A stretch of DNA of 64,000 bases from Aquilaria yunnanensis (GCA_039654915.1 CM077593.1:114005413-114069412); one strand, 5' to 3'. Positions 45,553 to 55,945 are shown, counted from the first letter of the stretch. Notes: generated from the letters alone by a model not told the origin. Numbers and translations are program-made.

Positions 45553-46333
45553 AGGGAAATACGGCCTAGGTTTCACACTGACAAGGCAAGACAAAATGAA
45601 GGCGATAGCTGAAAAGAGAGAAAAGAGGATTGCATGATTAACAGGGCATCCTTTCGAGGAAAGAAATCTGGATATCCCTGACATCATTGAAACATTCGTG
45701 AGTGGTGGCTTAATTCCTAAAAATGACAATAAAGGCGCGTTGACCATCAACATCAATAAGTCTTTTGAAAGTCTTTCTATTCAGGCAATAATCAGTGATT
45801 CACCTGAAGATGAGAAGCTCGTTTAACCCTGTAGCCCACGGGATGTGCTGAAAAATTGGGAGGCGATAGAACTACTTGTTATAATCAAGAGCTTTTCAAA
45901 GTAATTTAATAGTAAAAACCTCCTAAAGAAAGGTTCAATCAATAGGGTGTAGTCTTTGCTTAAGTGAACCTTTTAGTTATTGCTTTTCATTCCAATAAAG
46001 TTGTGATTTATGCACACTATAAATAAAGTGCCAATTTGCATCCATCTCATTCTTACCATTTTCTCTTCTCTCTCTTTTCTCTCTGGTTAATGCAGACCTG
46101 AAACTCTCTTTGATGACAATGAAATAATGAACTTTGATAATCCTGTAAACACTACCGACTCGGATGGTGAAGATCTTCAAATATCTCCTGAGCTATTAAA
46201 AATGATCAAGCGAGATGAAAAAGAAAGAGCAACAAGTCAGGAACCAACTGAGGCATTCAACTTGGGAGATAGTCAGGATGTAAAAAAAGTCAAGATTGGC
46301 ACTCTATTTCCTCCTAAAGAGAAAGAAGAATTA
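45553..46333 (+). pseudogene. Tat polyprotein, protease-RT connector
   Basis: This is the frame after the shift at 45545, with stops at about 45640 and 45823. It contains GLIPKNDNKGALTINI and PCSPRDVLKNWEAIEL. Then comes an acidic segment (MNFDNPVNTTDSDGEDLQIS) like that preceding RT in other Tat elements. Confidence 0.65.
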
Positions 46334-47119
46334 GTCCACTTATTGAAGGAATATGTGGATGTATTTGCTTGGTCATACCAAGATATGCCTAGCTTAAGCT
46401 CAAACATAGTGCTACAGAAAATACCCTTGAAGCCTAGGGCGAAGCCTGTCAGACAGAAGTTACGAAGATTATAGCCGGATCTAATCTTGAGAGTAAAAGA
46501 TGAGATTCGAAAACTATGGGATGCAGGATTCCTTGGGGTCACTGAATATACAGAATGAGTTGTTAACATAGTTCCAGTCGAAAAGAAAGAGAGTGGGAAA
46601 CTAAGAGTTTGTCAGGACTACCGGCCCTTGAGCAAGGCCAGTCCTAAAGATAACTTTCCACTTCCTCACATTGATACGCTGGTGGATAATACCGCAGGAA
46701 ACTCCTACTTTTCCTTCATGGATGGTTTTTCTGGGTATAATCAAATCAAACTTGATCCAGATGATATGATAAAAACTGCTTTTATTACCCTTTAGGGTAC
46801 CTTCTACTATAAGGTGATGCCTTTTGGGTTAAAGAATGCTGGTGCTACATATCAAAGAGTCATGGTCGCGTTATTCCATGACATGATGCATAAAGAAATT
46901 GAAGTATATGTAGACGACATGATCGCCAAAACTTTCACTGCTGGGGGGCATCTAAAAGTGCTAAGAAAACTATTCGATAGACTTCGTAAATATCAACTAA
47001 AGTTGAATCCTGCCAAATGTACTTTCGGAGCCTCTTCAAGAAAGTTATTGGGTTTCATGGTAAGCAAAGATGGGATTCGAGTTAACCCAAGTAAAGTTAA
47101 GGTTATACAAGAAATGTAA
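46334..47119 (+). pseudogene. Reverse transcriptase of the Tat-type element
   Basis: RT motifs are in order: LRVCQDYRPLSKASPKDNFP, then FSFMDGFSGYNQIKL (first catalytic Asp), MPFGLKNAGATYQRVMV and EVYVDDMIAKT (YVDD catalytic pair), then LRKYQLKLNPAKCTF and LLGFMVSKDGI. Stops at about 46472, 46556, 46793 and 47117 break the frame. By family knowledge each replaces a Gln, Trp or Arg/Lys codon. Confidence 0.92.
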
Positions 47120-47770
47120 CCTCCGAAAACTCCTAAACAAGTAAGAAGTTTTCTGGGCAGAATCAACTTCATAGTAAGATTCATATCACAATTGACGTCC
47201 AAGTGTGAATCTCTTTTCAAATCACTAAAGAAGAACAATCTGATCGAATGGAATAACGAATGCCAAGAAGCATTCGAGAAAATCAAGCAATATCTATAAA
47301 ATCCACCAATCTTGGTACCACCTCGATCTGGAGAATCGTTGATTCTATATTTATCCATACAGGATTCTTCATTAGGATCTGTATTGGGTCAACGTGATAA
47401 GACAGGCAAGAAAGAGTACGCAATTTACTATTTGAGCAAGAAGCTTACCACATATGAAGCGAAATACTCAATAGTAAAAAAGTCCTGTTGTGCCCTTACA
47501 TGGGTAGCACACCGACTACGACACTACATGCTTAACAACACCACATTGCTGATCTCCAAGACTGATCCCGTTAAGTACATTTTTGAGAAACCCGCTTTAT
47601 CAGGCAGGATTGCAAAATGGCAAATGCTGTTGTCTGAATACGACGTACAGTATGTCACCCAAAAGGCTGTAAAAGGGAGTGTGATTGCTGAATATCTGGC
47701 TGATAGAGCATTGGATGATTATGAGCCAATGAGAATGGACTTTCCTGATGGAGATATAATGACGATAGAA
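47120..47770 (+). pseudogene. First RNase H domain of the Tat-type element
   Basis: It follows RT with the connection RSFLGRINFIVRFISQLTSK. The RNase H core reads LILYLSIQDSSLGSVLGQ, with KEYAIYYLSKKLTTYEAKYS, LRHYMLNNTTLLISKTDPVK and LSEYDVQYVTQKAVKGSVIA (then EYLADRAL). The family's catalytic acidic residues appear at D (SIQD), E (YEAKYS) and D (LLISKTDPV). A stop lies at about 47297 and another ends this segment (about 47771). Confidence 0.88.
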
Positions 47771-48190
47771 TAGGAAGTCTCTGAAGATGATGAAACATGG
47801 AAAATGGCATTCGATGGAGCATCTAATGCTTTGGGACAAGGGATTGGAGCTATACTCATCTCTTCAAGCGGAGAGCAGTTTCCTCTCACAGCAAAAATTA
47901 CATTTCATTGTACCAACAATATAGTAGAATATGAGGCATGTGCTATGGGACTCCAAATGTCACTGGAATTGAAAGTATGAGATCTCTGAGTTTATGGGAA
48001 TTTCGCATTAATCATATATCAAATCAATGGAGAATCGGAGACAAGGGATTCAAAATTGATCCCTTACCAAAAGCTCATACTAGACTTGGCTCGAAAATTT
48101 AATAGTATAAGCTTCCATCATCTTCCAAGGGAAGATAATCAAATTCCGAACGCTTTAGCTACTTTAGCTGCTATGTACAAGATAAGCGAC
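47771..48190 (+). pseudogene. Second, archaeal-type RNase H (aRNH) of the Tat-type element
   Basis: WKMAFDGASNALGQGIGAIL, then NNIVEYEACAMGLQMSLEL and HHLPREDNQIPNALATLAAM. This extra RNase H is the hallmark of the Tat lineage. The first Asp (FDGAS), the Glu (EYEAC) and the late Asp (REDNQIPNA) are present. The segment before LIIYQ reads VYGNFA, where active relatives have VYGDSx, so a catalytic Asp appears changed to Asn. Two stops lie around 47980-47990. Confidence 0.88.
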
Positions 48191-49525
48191 CCTGAGCATA
48201 CTCCTGTGTTCGAAATGAAAATAATAGATTCCCCAGCTTATTGCATGAGCATCGAAGAAGAATTGGATGGGAAACTGTGGTATCACGATATCAAGAAATA
48301 CCTCAAAGAACGAGTGTATCCGACAGAAGTATCAGAAAATGACAAGAAATTTTTACGAAGACTGTCAATGGGTTTTCTTTTAAACCTAGACATACTTTAT
48401 AAGAAAACCCCAGACTCGATGCTACTTCGCTGTGTAGATGCTCATGAAGCACGAAAAATCATGGAAGAAGTTCATTCTGGAATGTGTGGAGCACACACTA
48501 GTGGTCATACCATGACAAGACAAATAATGAGGGCTGGCTACTATTGGCTCACATTGGAAAGTGATTGCATCAATCATGTAAGAAAATGTCACAAATGTCA
48601 AATATATGCCAACAAGATCCAGGCTCCACCTGCTCCTCTTAATGTAACAGCAATACCTTGGCCTTTTGCCATGTGGGGAATTGACGTCATTGGAGCCATT
48701 ACCCCCAAAGCTTCTAATGGTCACAAATTCATCCTAGTGGCAATAGACTACTTCACTAAATGGGTAGAAGCTGTGTCTTATGCAAATGTAACTCAAAAAG
48801 TGGTATGTCGGTTCATTCAGAAAGAAATCATTTGTCGCTATGGGCTACCAGAGTGTATCATCTCAGACAATGCCACGAACTTGAACAATGCAATAATGCA
48901 AACTTTGTGCCAACAGTTCAAGATCAAGCATCTCAATTCGGCACCTTATCGACCGATGATGAATGGTGCAGTAGAAGCGGCCAATAAAAATATCAAGAGA
49001 ATTATTGAAAAGATGATCGTCACTTACAAGGACTAGCATGAGATGTTACCTTTTGCACTACATGCTTATAGAACTTCTACCCGTACTTCTACTGAAGCAA
49101 CACCTTTTTCTCTGGTATATGGTATGGAGGCTGTATTGCCCATTGAAGTTGAAATTCCTTCATTAAGGGTACTAATGGATACTCAATTAAGAGAAGCAGA
49201 ATGGGTCAAGGCTAGATACGAGCAATTAAACCTAATTGATGAAAGAAGAATGATAGCCCTCTGCCATGGGCAGCTTTATCAAAGGAGGATGATTCGTGCT
49301 TACAATAAAAAGGTTCGCCCACGGCAATTTCACGAGGGTGACATAGTGCTCAAGAAAATTCTACCCATTCAGCATGATTCTAGAGGAAAATGGACACCAA
49401 ATTATGATGGGCCATATGTCGTGAAGAAAGCATTTTCAGGAGGGGCTCTAATTCTGACAGAAATGGATGGACGAGAGTTACCAAAGCCAGTAAATTCAGA
49501 TTCAGTAAAGAAATACTTTGCATAA
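48191..49525 (+). pseudogene. Integrase of the Tat-type element
   Basis: Integrase inserts the cDNA into chromosomes. It has an HHCC zinc finger (HSGMCGAHTSGHTM ... CHKCQIY) followed by the DDE core: GIDVIGAITPKASNGHKFIL (first Asp), CIISDNATNLNNAIMQ (second Asp) and MNGAVEAANKNIKRIIEKM (Glu). The C-terminal part reads VRPRQFHEGDIVLKKILPIQ and NYDGPYVVKKAFSGGALILT, the GPY/F-type module. One TAG (49034) replaces the Trp of KDWHE-type sequences. Otherwise it is open to the TAA at 49523. Confidence 0.93.
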
Positions 49526-50790
49526 TGAAGAAATTTTCGGACAGAAGGGAAGAAGTTGATACAGGGTTACCAAAGTTTATTTGATCAAAGTTGTTAAAGA
49601 AAGCGTTCTTCCCTCACACTTTCATTGTTATTCATCTGTACCCAAGACTTTTATATTCTCTTACCTATAAATAAAAAGCCAATTCTCTTTAGCTTTCCTT
49701 TGATTCTCACGTTCAACTTTTATATTCCATTGTTAAAAAAAAATGATGAAGTCATTTCTATCCAGTTCTTTTCCTTCAAATCTCACATTCCTACTAGCCT
49801 TAAGTGTGCAATAAATTGTGACATTTGTAGGAAGAATAGAAATATTTAAAACTCAGAAAAAGCAAAGACCGTAGATTACTTTGATAAGCTTTGTGAATTA
49901 AAATAGGTAAGATTGAGGTCCTGCTTTGCGAACGGCACAGAACATATGCTAACAAAGAAGAAGGAGTAACAAATCTTCGGGAGATAGCCTTGGTAGTTGC
50001 CTGGATGATCGCTTCAGAAGCCTTAGCATGATCATGTCAGCAAGAAAGAATCATACTCACGAATATTTCAACAGGGACAATTATGTAGAGAGGCATAAAG
50101 TGTGAGGCGGGCGAACATTAAAGAAATTGAGGCCAAAATTCAAGAACAAGTCAAGGAAAGAGGATTTTGAAAAGAGTTGGGCTTTCAAGGCAATGGACAA
50201 GAGTTGGGAAGCATAAAGAGATTCAATGATAGTCCAAGAAGGCAATCACAAAGAGGATCCAGTAAAACAAAGACATGAAGGACTAAATCCATCCAAAAAT
50301 TCAAAAAAAAAAAAAAGAACCATCAGTTACACATGTTCTGCATTCATGCATTTCACGTAATGCATGCATGGCCTTTGCATAACAGGAACTAAATGGGAAG
50401 CACATCCACGGCATAGTTACAGCATTATAAGCCGCGATTTCAATAACATCAGCTCTTACCAGTCTACCACTGGATGCACAGCTAATACGCTGGACCCAGC
50501 CCCATCAGGGATTCAAGGATAAAGTAGACAATATTGTCAAAAACCTGGCAATCGTTTCAATAATCGAGGCTACACCTGGAAGAACAGGATTGACGCTAGC
50601 TTAGTAGTATCCAAGATAAAAGATAGTTATGGTCAAGGATAAGACAGACGTCAAGAAATATTGTCATTGATAATTTCTCAAAAGCTGGCAATGGATTCAA
50701 TAATCGAGGACTGGATCGACGTCAGTTCGATGGAATATCAAATATAAGAAATATCTATGACATCAAAATAAAGTAGGATCCACTTTTCCG
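49526..50790 (+). other. Post-integrase spacer of the Tat-type element
   Basis: No recognised gene. At about 50530-50750 a ~130-bp stretch is duplicated imperfectly, with aatattgtca...ctggcaatcgtttcaataatcgagg followed by a second aatattgtca...gctggcaatggattcaataatcgagg. The short frame 49625-49849 is not supported. Confidence 0.5.
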
Positions 50791-50794
50791 GTTA

Positions 50795-51626
50795 AGTGGC
50801 GGATACGGTACTCCGTGACTCTCAAGTCGGTTCTCTCAGTTGCCCATAATAACTGATTCCTTCTTCCCTTCTTTCTTTTACTTCCCGCTAGAAAATGGAT
50901 CCTACTCTTTCTCCCTTGTGAAAATATTTTCCTTCTCTCCCAATGAACATTCTCAAAAAGATCTATTGAGTTCGCTGTGAACGATTAAGAGTTTTAATAC
51001 ACAAAGGAATCCCTGAAGATGTACGGTGCTTAATCGAAGCTAAGGTTCGTCTGGCAGGCGAAGCCCCAGATGCATTTACGTCTCACATGCCTGGCATAGG
51101 CAAAAGCTCGTATGCCAAAAAGTGAAGAGCGAAAAGGTTACAAGTCTGTCATAAATGTGGTCGATGGACTTGTAATACTAAATGTCGTTCTTTAGGAATG
51201 ATCTCCAATAATCGAGAAGATAAAATACGGTTCATCAAGAATGACCTGAGTAAGGATTCGTTGGATTATATCCGATTGACTTTTGAGACGCATTCTTGTG
51301 GATCAGTACAACGCGAACTTCTTGGTTTATGGAGTGTTTTTCATGAAGAACGAGAGTGTTACAGTCCCGGGAATCTGACTTTAAAAGACCCTATTTGCCA
51401 GTTTGTAAGAAAACTGGATGGGAAGCAAATCCCCGACTCATAAAAGGCGTTGAAGCCGTTACTGGACGTAAAACCAGTGGAAGATGTGAGCCACAATCAC
51501 AATCACTGTACATACAATTTGTCATATTTGAAAATTTACATTTTTCTTTTGAAAATAATGTACTTGCTCCCGTAAGCGTAATTAATACATTATTCTTTCA
51601 TCGCTATAAATGCGTGTTCTTCTTCC
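50795..51626 (+). pseudogene. Accessory ORF cassette, copy 1 (unknown Cys-rich protein)
   Basis: First of three tandem copies of a ~0.8-kb cassette. It begins ccggttaagtggcggatacggtactccgtgac, then a leader and an ATG at about 50895 (MDPTLS), but frameshifts follow at once. The readable part has RFIKNDLSKDSLDYIRLTFE, SCGSVQRELLGLWSVFHEE and LKDPICQFVRKLDGKQ. It shares with copy 2 a TGA right after the AYAKK/SYAKK position. No function is recognised. There is no TATA-like box upstream of this copy. Confidence 0.6.
51604..51610 (+). promoter_or_regulatory. TATA-like box before accessory ORF copy 2
   Basis: CTATAAA in tcatcgctataaatgcgtg, 128 bp before the ATG at 51732. The same context recurs before copy 3 (52420) and before the LOG copy (53411). 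Promoter function is inferred from position and repetition. Confidence 0.4.
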
Positions 51627-52440
51627 CGATTAAGTAGCGGATACGGTACTCCGTGACTCTCATAGTCGGTTATTTCAGTTTCCTACAATAACTGATTTCT
51701 TCCTCTCTTCTCTCAAATTCTTCTCTCATCAATGGATTCTACTCTTTCCGCCCTGCGAAAGTACTTTCCTTCCTTCCCAATAAACGTTCTTAAAAGGATT
51801 TACCAAGCTAGATGTGAAAGAATCAGAGTTTTTATACACAAGGGCATTCCTGATGATGTGCGGTGGTTAATTGAAGCTAAGGTCCGTTCGGCTGGTGAAG
51901 TTTCAGATGCATTTATGCCCCGTATGCCCTGCTTAGGTAAAAGCGCTTATGCCAAAAAATGAAGAGCAAAGAGGCTAAGTGTCTGTCATAAATGTGGACG
52001 ACGGAATTGTGATACTAAATGTCGCTCTTTAGGATACATCTCAAAAAATTGTGAAGATAAAAGAAAATTCATTAAGAATGGCTTGCGTAAGGAATCTCTG
52101 GAAGATATCCGAGAGACTCTTGAAACGCATTCTTGTGAAAGAGTGCAAGGTGAAATTATCGGTTTATGGTGGACTTACCATAAAGAACGATACTGTTACA
52201 GTCTTGGGAATTTGACTTTAAATGACCCTGTTTGCCAGCTTGTAAGAAAACTGGATGAGAAGTAAATCCCCGACTTATAGAAGCCGTTACTGGACGTAAA
52301 ATCAGTGGAAGATGTGAGCCACAGTCACAATTACTGTACATAAAGTTGTCATTTGTCTTTTCTTTTGACAATAATGTACTTGCTTCTGTAAGCGTAATAA
52401 ACACGTTATCCTTTCATCGCTATAAATACGTGTTCTTCTT
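51627..52440 (+). pseudogene. Accessory ORF cassette, copy 2 (unknown Cys-rich protein)
   Basis: The ATG at 51732 opens MDSTLSALRKYFPSFPINVL, then IHKGIPDDVRWLIEAKVRSA, GEVSDAFMPRMPCLGKSAYA and KK followed by TGA. Beyond the TGA the same frame continues with VCHKCGRRNCDTKCRS (a four-Cys CxxC-x4-C-x3-C cluster, possibly zinc-binding), RKFIKNGLRKESLEDIRETL, CERVQGEIIGLWWTYHKER and LTLNDPVCQLVRKLDEK, then TAA at 52263. A complete protein would be about 190-200 residues. I recognise no family. It could be a Tat-specific accessory protein or a captured host sequence. Confidence 0.65.
52420..52426 (+). promoter_or_regulatory. TATA-like box before accessory ORF copy 3
   Basis: CTATAAA in tcatcgctataaatacgtg, about 116 bp before the ATG at 52536; same context as the boxes at 51604 and 53411. 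Confidence 0.4.
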
Positions 52441-53215
52441 TTTGGATACGGTACTCCGTGACTCTCAAAGTCAGTTATTTTTGTTTCTTACAATCACTAA
52501 TTTCTTCATTTTTTCTCTTAAATGCCTCCTTCATCAATGGAGTCTTCTCTTTCCGCCCTATGAAAGTATTTTCCTTCCCTCCCAATAAATGTTCTTAAAA
52601 AGATTTATCAAGCTAGATATGAACGATTTAGAGTATTTATGCACAAAGGCATTCCTGATAATGTGCGGTGGCTAATCGAAGCTAAAGTTCGGTCGGCTGG
52701 TGAAGTTCCAGATGCATTCTTCCCCCGTATGCCCGGCTTTGGTAAAAGCACTTATGCCAAAAAGAGAAGAGCAAGAAGGCTAGGCGTCTGTCATAATTGT
52801 GGATGGTGGATTTACGGCACTAAATGTCGTTCTTCAGGGATAATCACCAGAAATCGTGAAGATAGAAGAAAATTCATTAAGAATGGCCTGCGTAAGGAAT
52901 CTCTGGAGGATATTCTCTTGAAGTGCACTCTTGTGGAATGGTGCAATTTGAGATTTTCGGTTTATGGATGACTTTCCAAAAAGAACAAGATCGTTACAGT
53001 CTTGGAAATCTGACTTTAAACGACCCTGTTTGCCAGTTTGTAAGAAAACTAGAAGGGATGCAAATCGCCAATTCATAGAAGGCATTGAAGCCGTTACTGG
53101 ACGTAAAGCCAGTGGAAGACGTGAACCAAAGTCACAACTACTGTACATGCTAGCTGTCGCTTTTGAAAATTTTCCTTCTCTTCCAAGAATAATGTACCTA
53201 TTTCTGACGTGAGCC
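52441..53215 (+). pseudogene. Accessory ORF cassette, copy 3 (unknown Cys-rich protein)
   Basis: The ATG at about 52536 (MESSLSAL) is followed by an early stop, then MHKGIPDNVRWLIEAKVRSA, GEVPDAFFPRMPGFGKSTYA and KKRRARRLGVCHNCGWW. Here the codon after KK is AGA, so this copy lacks the TGA shared by copies 1 and 2 and is ancestral at that site. A ~7-bp loss in the stretch matching DIRETLETHSC shifts the frame (reads DILLKCTLVEW). Later text (YSLGNLTLNDPVCQFVRKLE) is in another frame. Confidence 0.65.
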
Positions 53216-53390
53216 ACAGTCACGACTACTGTACATGCTAGTTGTCGCTTTTGAAAATTTTCCTTCTCTTCCAAAAAATAATGTACCCATTCCTGACGTG
53301 AGCCATAGTCATGACTACTGTGTATAGCTGTCATTTTGGAAATTTTCCTCCTCTTCCGACAATAATGTATCTACTCTTAAAAATATAATT
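53119..53390 (+). repeat. ~88-bp tandem repeat, three copies, between accessory ORF 3 and LOG
   Basis: Units start gacgtgarccamagtca at about 53119, 53208 and 53296, each with ctactgt, tagctgtc / tagttgtc, ggaaattttcc / gaaaattttcc and aataatgtac / aataatgtat. The first unit is the tail of cassette copy 3, so only the tail was amplified here. Confidence 0.75.
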
Positions 53391-53410
53391 ATTACATTAT
53401 CTCTTCATCT

Positions 53411-53417
53411 CTATAAA
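53411..53417 (+). promoter_or_regulatory. TATA-like box before the LOG copy
   Basis: CTATAAA within attacattatctcttcatctctataaatac. This resembles the sequence before accessory copies 2 and 3 (attaatacattattctttcatcgctataaat) and places the LOG copy where a fourth cassette would begin. The LOG ATG is 49 bp downstream. Confidence 0.4.
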
Positions 53418-53459
53418 TACATCATCTTTTCTTCATTTCTCACAAGGTTAAGGAAATGA

Positions 53460-54089
53460 ATGGAGAAAACCTCAACTCGTAAATTTTGAAGTATTTGTGT
53501 ATTTTCTGGGGCTTTTCCTGGAAAAAATGAATAGTACTTAAAGGCAGCCAACCATTTGGGTAGAGTATTAGCTGAGCGAAAAATACATTTAGTCTATGGA
53601 GGAGGTAGTGTCGGATTAATGGGAGGTGTAGCATCAGTAGCATCTTTAGGAGGAAGTCAAGTTCTGGGCATTATCCCTGGATCTTTGAAGTTTATTTCTA
53701 GGGGCACGATTGGAGAAGAATTAGTGATTAAAAATCTGCAAGAGCGTTTGTTACAAATGCTTTTTAATGTTGAAGCTTTTATTGCTCTACCAGGTGGTTT
53801 TAGCACATTGGGAGAAGTCTTTCAAATTGCTTCCATGGCCCAACTTAATTTGCATAAGAAACCCATTGGGCTGTTGAATGTTAACAATTTCTTTACAGGT
53901 CTGATAGCTTTTGTGGACTACGCTATGCAGAAGAATTTTATATCAAGAGTAGCACGACGAATCCTAATATCCGCAACAACTGCTGAAGAATTGCTAGATA
54001 AAATGCAAGCTTTTGTTCCTGAACCAGATCCAGCGATGATCCAGATAGACTGGACACGACAGTCTTTCCTGACCAGTTTCATCCCATAA
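53460..54089 (+). pseudogene. LOG: LONELY GUY (LOG) cytokinin-activating enzyme, intron-less copy inside the retrotransposon
   Basis: LOG enzymes release active cytokinin bases from riboside 5'-monophosphates. One frame runs from the ATG at 53460 to TAA at 54089, 209 codons, the usual LOG length. It is broken only by TGA (53487) and TAG (53532). It reads SICVFSGAFPGKNE, YLKAANHLGRVLAERKIHLV, YGGGSVGLMGGVASV, QVLGIIPGSLKF, LQERLLQML, AFIALPGGFSTLGEVFQIAS and HKKPIGLLNVNNFF. The LOG motif PGGxGTxxE is PGGFSTLGE: the Glu is kept and one Gly is Ser. The Arg of the QxR helix is present. The Cys of the usual VFCGS is Ser. Plant LOG genes have several introns and this one has none, so it looks like a copied mRNA. 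It lies between integrase and the polypurine tract, in the element's sense. Confidence 0.9.
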
Positions 54090-54640
54090 TTGTCCTTTAC
54101 CCGGCCTGTTGAAGCATTGTGGAAACAGAAGCGATCCGATCTGTTCTTCTTGTCCTTTAGTTTTATTATCAACATTTTTTTTTGTGTTTTTGGTTTTTCT
54201 TTTCAGAGAATTTCTTTTTTTTTTTATCTTGTACGATAGTTTGGTTCATTCTGATATTAAAACCATAGGACAAAGCCTTTAGTTTGGAATGGCTGAGTAA
54301 GGAGTAATTTTGTTTACTCTTGAGACCCATCCTATTAGGTCCATTAGTCAGGACATTTTTGGGTAGCTAAGCTTCAACCTTATTTGGATGACATATCTCA
54401 CAAGGGAATTTATATTTTCTGAAGAAAATATTAGATGAAACCTTGGATATTGATTCCAAACATCCATACCCTTTACATAATTTGTCTGTTTTATTTCACA
54501 TCATCAAGATTCACTCATCTCATGGAAGTTTAAATTCTTGCACTTGCCTATTATGAAAATTCACACTTCCAATGAAACCATTCCAACTTCAATTGCCTTC
54601 ATACAAATTTCGCTTGAGGTACTCAAAAAGGAGAAAAGGG
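54090..54640 (+). other. Region after LOG, before the minisatellite
   Basis: No gene. Contains T-rich stretches (54166-54225). It could include a former 3' untranslated region of the captured LOG transcript, but no poly(A) tract or target duplication marks an end. Confidence 0.45.
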
Positions 54641-54644
54641 TTTT

Positions 54645-55860
54645 CCTTCATCAATCAATTTTCCTTCAACGGTAGGACAGCTCCTATCGCCGAGGTTTTA
54701 AGGATGGAACCTTTGCCTCGAAAATCAATTAATCAATTTTCCTTCAATGTTAGGACTGCTCCTATCGCCGAGGTTTTAAGGATGAAACCTTTGCCTCGAA
54801 ATCAATCAATCAATTTTCCTTCAACGGTAGGACTGCTCCTATCGCCGGGGTTTTAAGGATGGAATATTTGCTTCGAAATCAATCAATTTTCTTTCAACGG
54901 TAGAACTGCTCCTATTGCCGAGGTTTTAAAGATGGAACCTTTGCCTCGAAATCAATCAATTTTCCTTCAACGGTAGGATTGCTCCTATCGCCGAGGTTTT
55001 AAGGATGGAACCTTTGCCTCGAAATCAATCAATTTTCTTTCAACGGTAGGACTGCTCCTATCGCCGAAGTTTTAATGATGGAACCTTTGCCTCGAAATCA
55101 ATCAATTTTCCTTCAACGGTAGGACTGCTCCTATCGCCGAGGTTTTAAGGATGAAACTTTTGCCTCGAAATCAATCAATCAATTTTCCTTTAACGGTAGG
55201 ACTGCTCCTATTGCCGGGGTTTTAAGGATGGAACATTTGCCTCGAAATCAATTAATTTTCCTTCAATGGTAGGAGTGCTCCTATTGCCAAGGTTTTAAAG
55301 ATGGAATCTTTGCCTCGAAATTAATCAATTTTCCTTCAATGGTAGGACTGCTCCTATCGCCGAGGTTTTAAGGATGGAACCTTTGTCTCGAAATCAATCA
55401 ATTTTCCTTCAATGGTAGGACTGCTCCTATCGCCGAGGTTTTAAGGATGGAACCTTTGCCTCGAAATCAATCAATTTTCCTTCAACGGTAGGATTGCTTT
55501 TATCGCCGAGGTTTTAAGGATGGAACCTTTACCTCAAAATCAATCAATTTTCCTTCAACGGTAGGATTGCTCCTATCACTAAGGTTTTAAGGATGGAACC
55601 TTTGCCTCGAAATCAATCAATTTTCCTTCAACGGTAGAACTGCTCTTATCGCCGAGGTTTTAAGGATGAAACCTTTGCCTCGAAACCAATCAATCAATTT
55701 TCCTTCAACGATAGGACAACTCCTATCGCTGAGGTTCTAAGGAAAGTTCCCTAACCTTAATCTCTATCAATCAATCAACTTTTCTTCAAATGGTAGGAAG
55801 GTTCCTATCGTAGAGGTTCTAAGGAGGATTCATTAACCTCAGGATTTAGGCGGCAAGAAG
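54645..55860 (+). repeat. ~74-bp minisatellite, 16 copies, in the 3' untranslated region of the element
   Basis: The unit is ttttccttcaacggtaggac followed by tgctcctatcgccgaggttt and taaggatggaacctttgcctcgaaatcaatcaa. Copies begin near 54657, 54737, 54812, 54885, 54961, 55033, 55107, 55184, 55259, 55331, 55404, 55478, 55551, 55623, 55698 and 55786. Some have an extra atcaatc (+4). Tandem repeats before the polypurine tract are a known habit of Tat/Ogre elements and a source of satellite DNA. Confidence 0.92.
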
Positions 55861-55932
55861 GTTCCCAATGACTAGCTAAGTCGGACGAAATTTGGTAACG
55901 ACTTTGCATACATCATGTCCCATGAAGCATGC

Positions 55933-55945
55933 AAAGGGGGGCAGC
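55933..55945 (+). promoter_or_regulatory. Polypurine tract
   Basis: AAAGGGGGGCAGC immediately before the 3' LTR: the primer for plus-strand cDNA synthesis. Confidence 0.8.
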
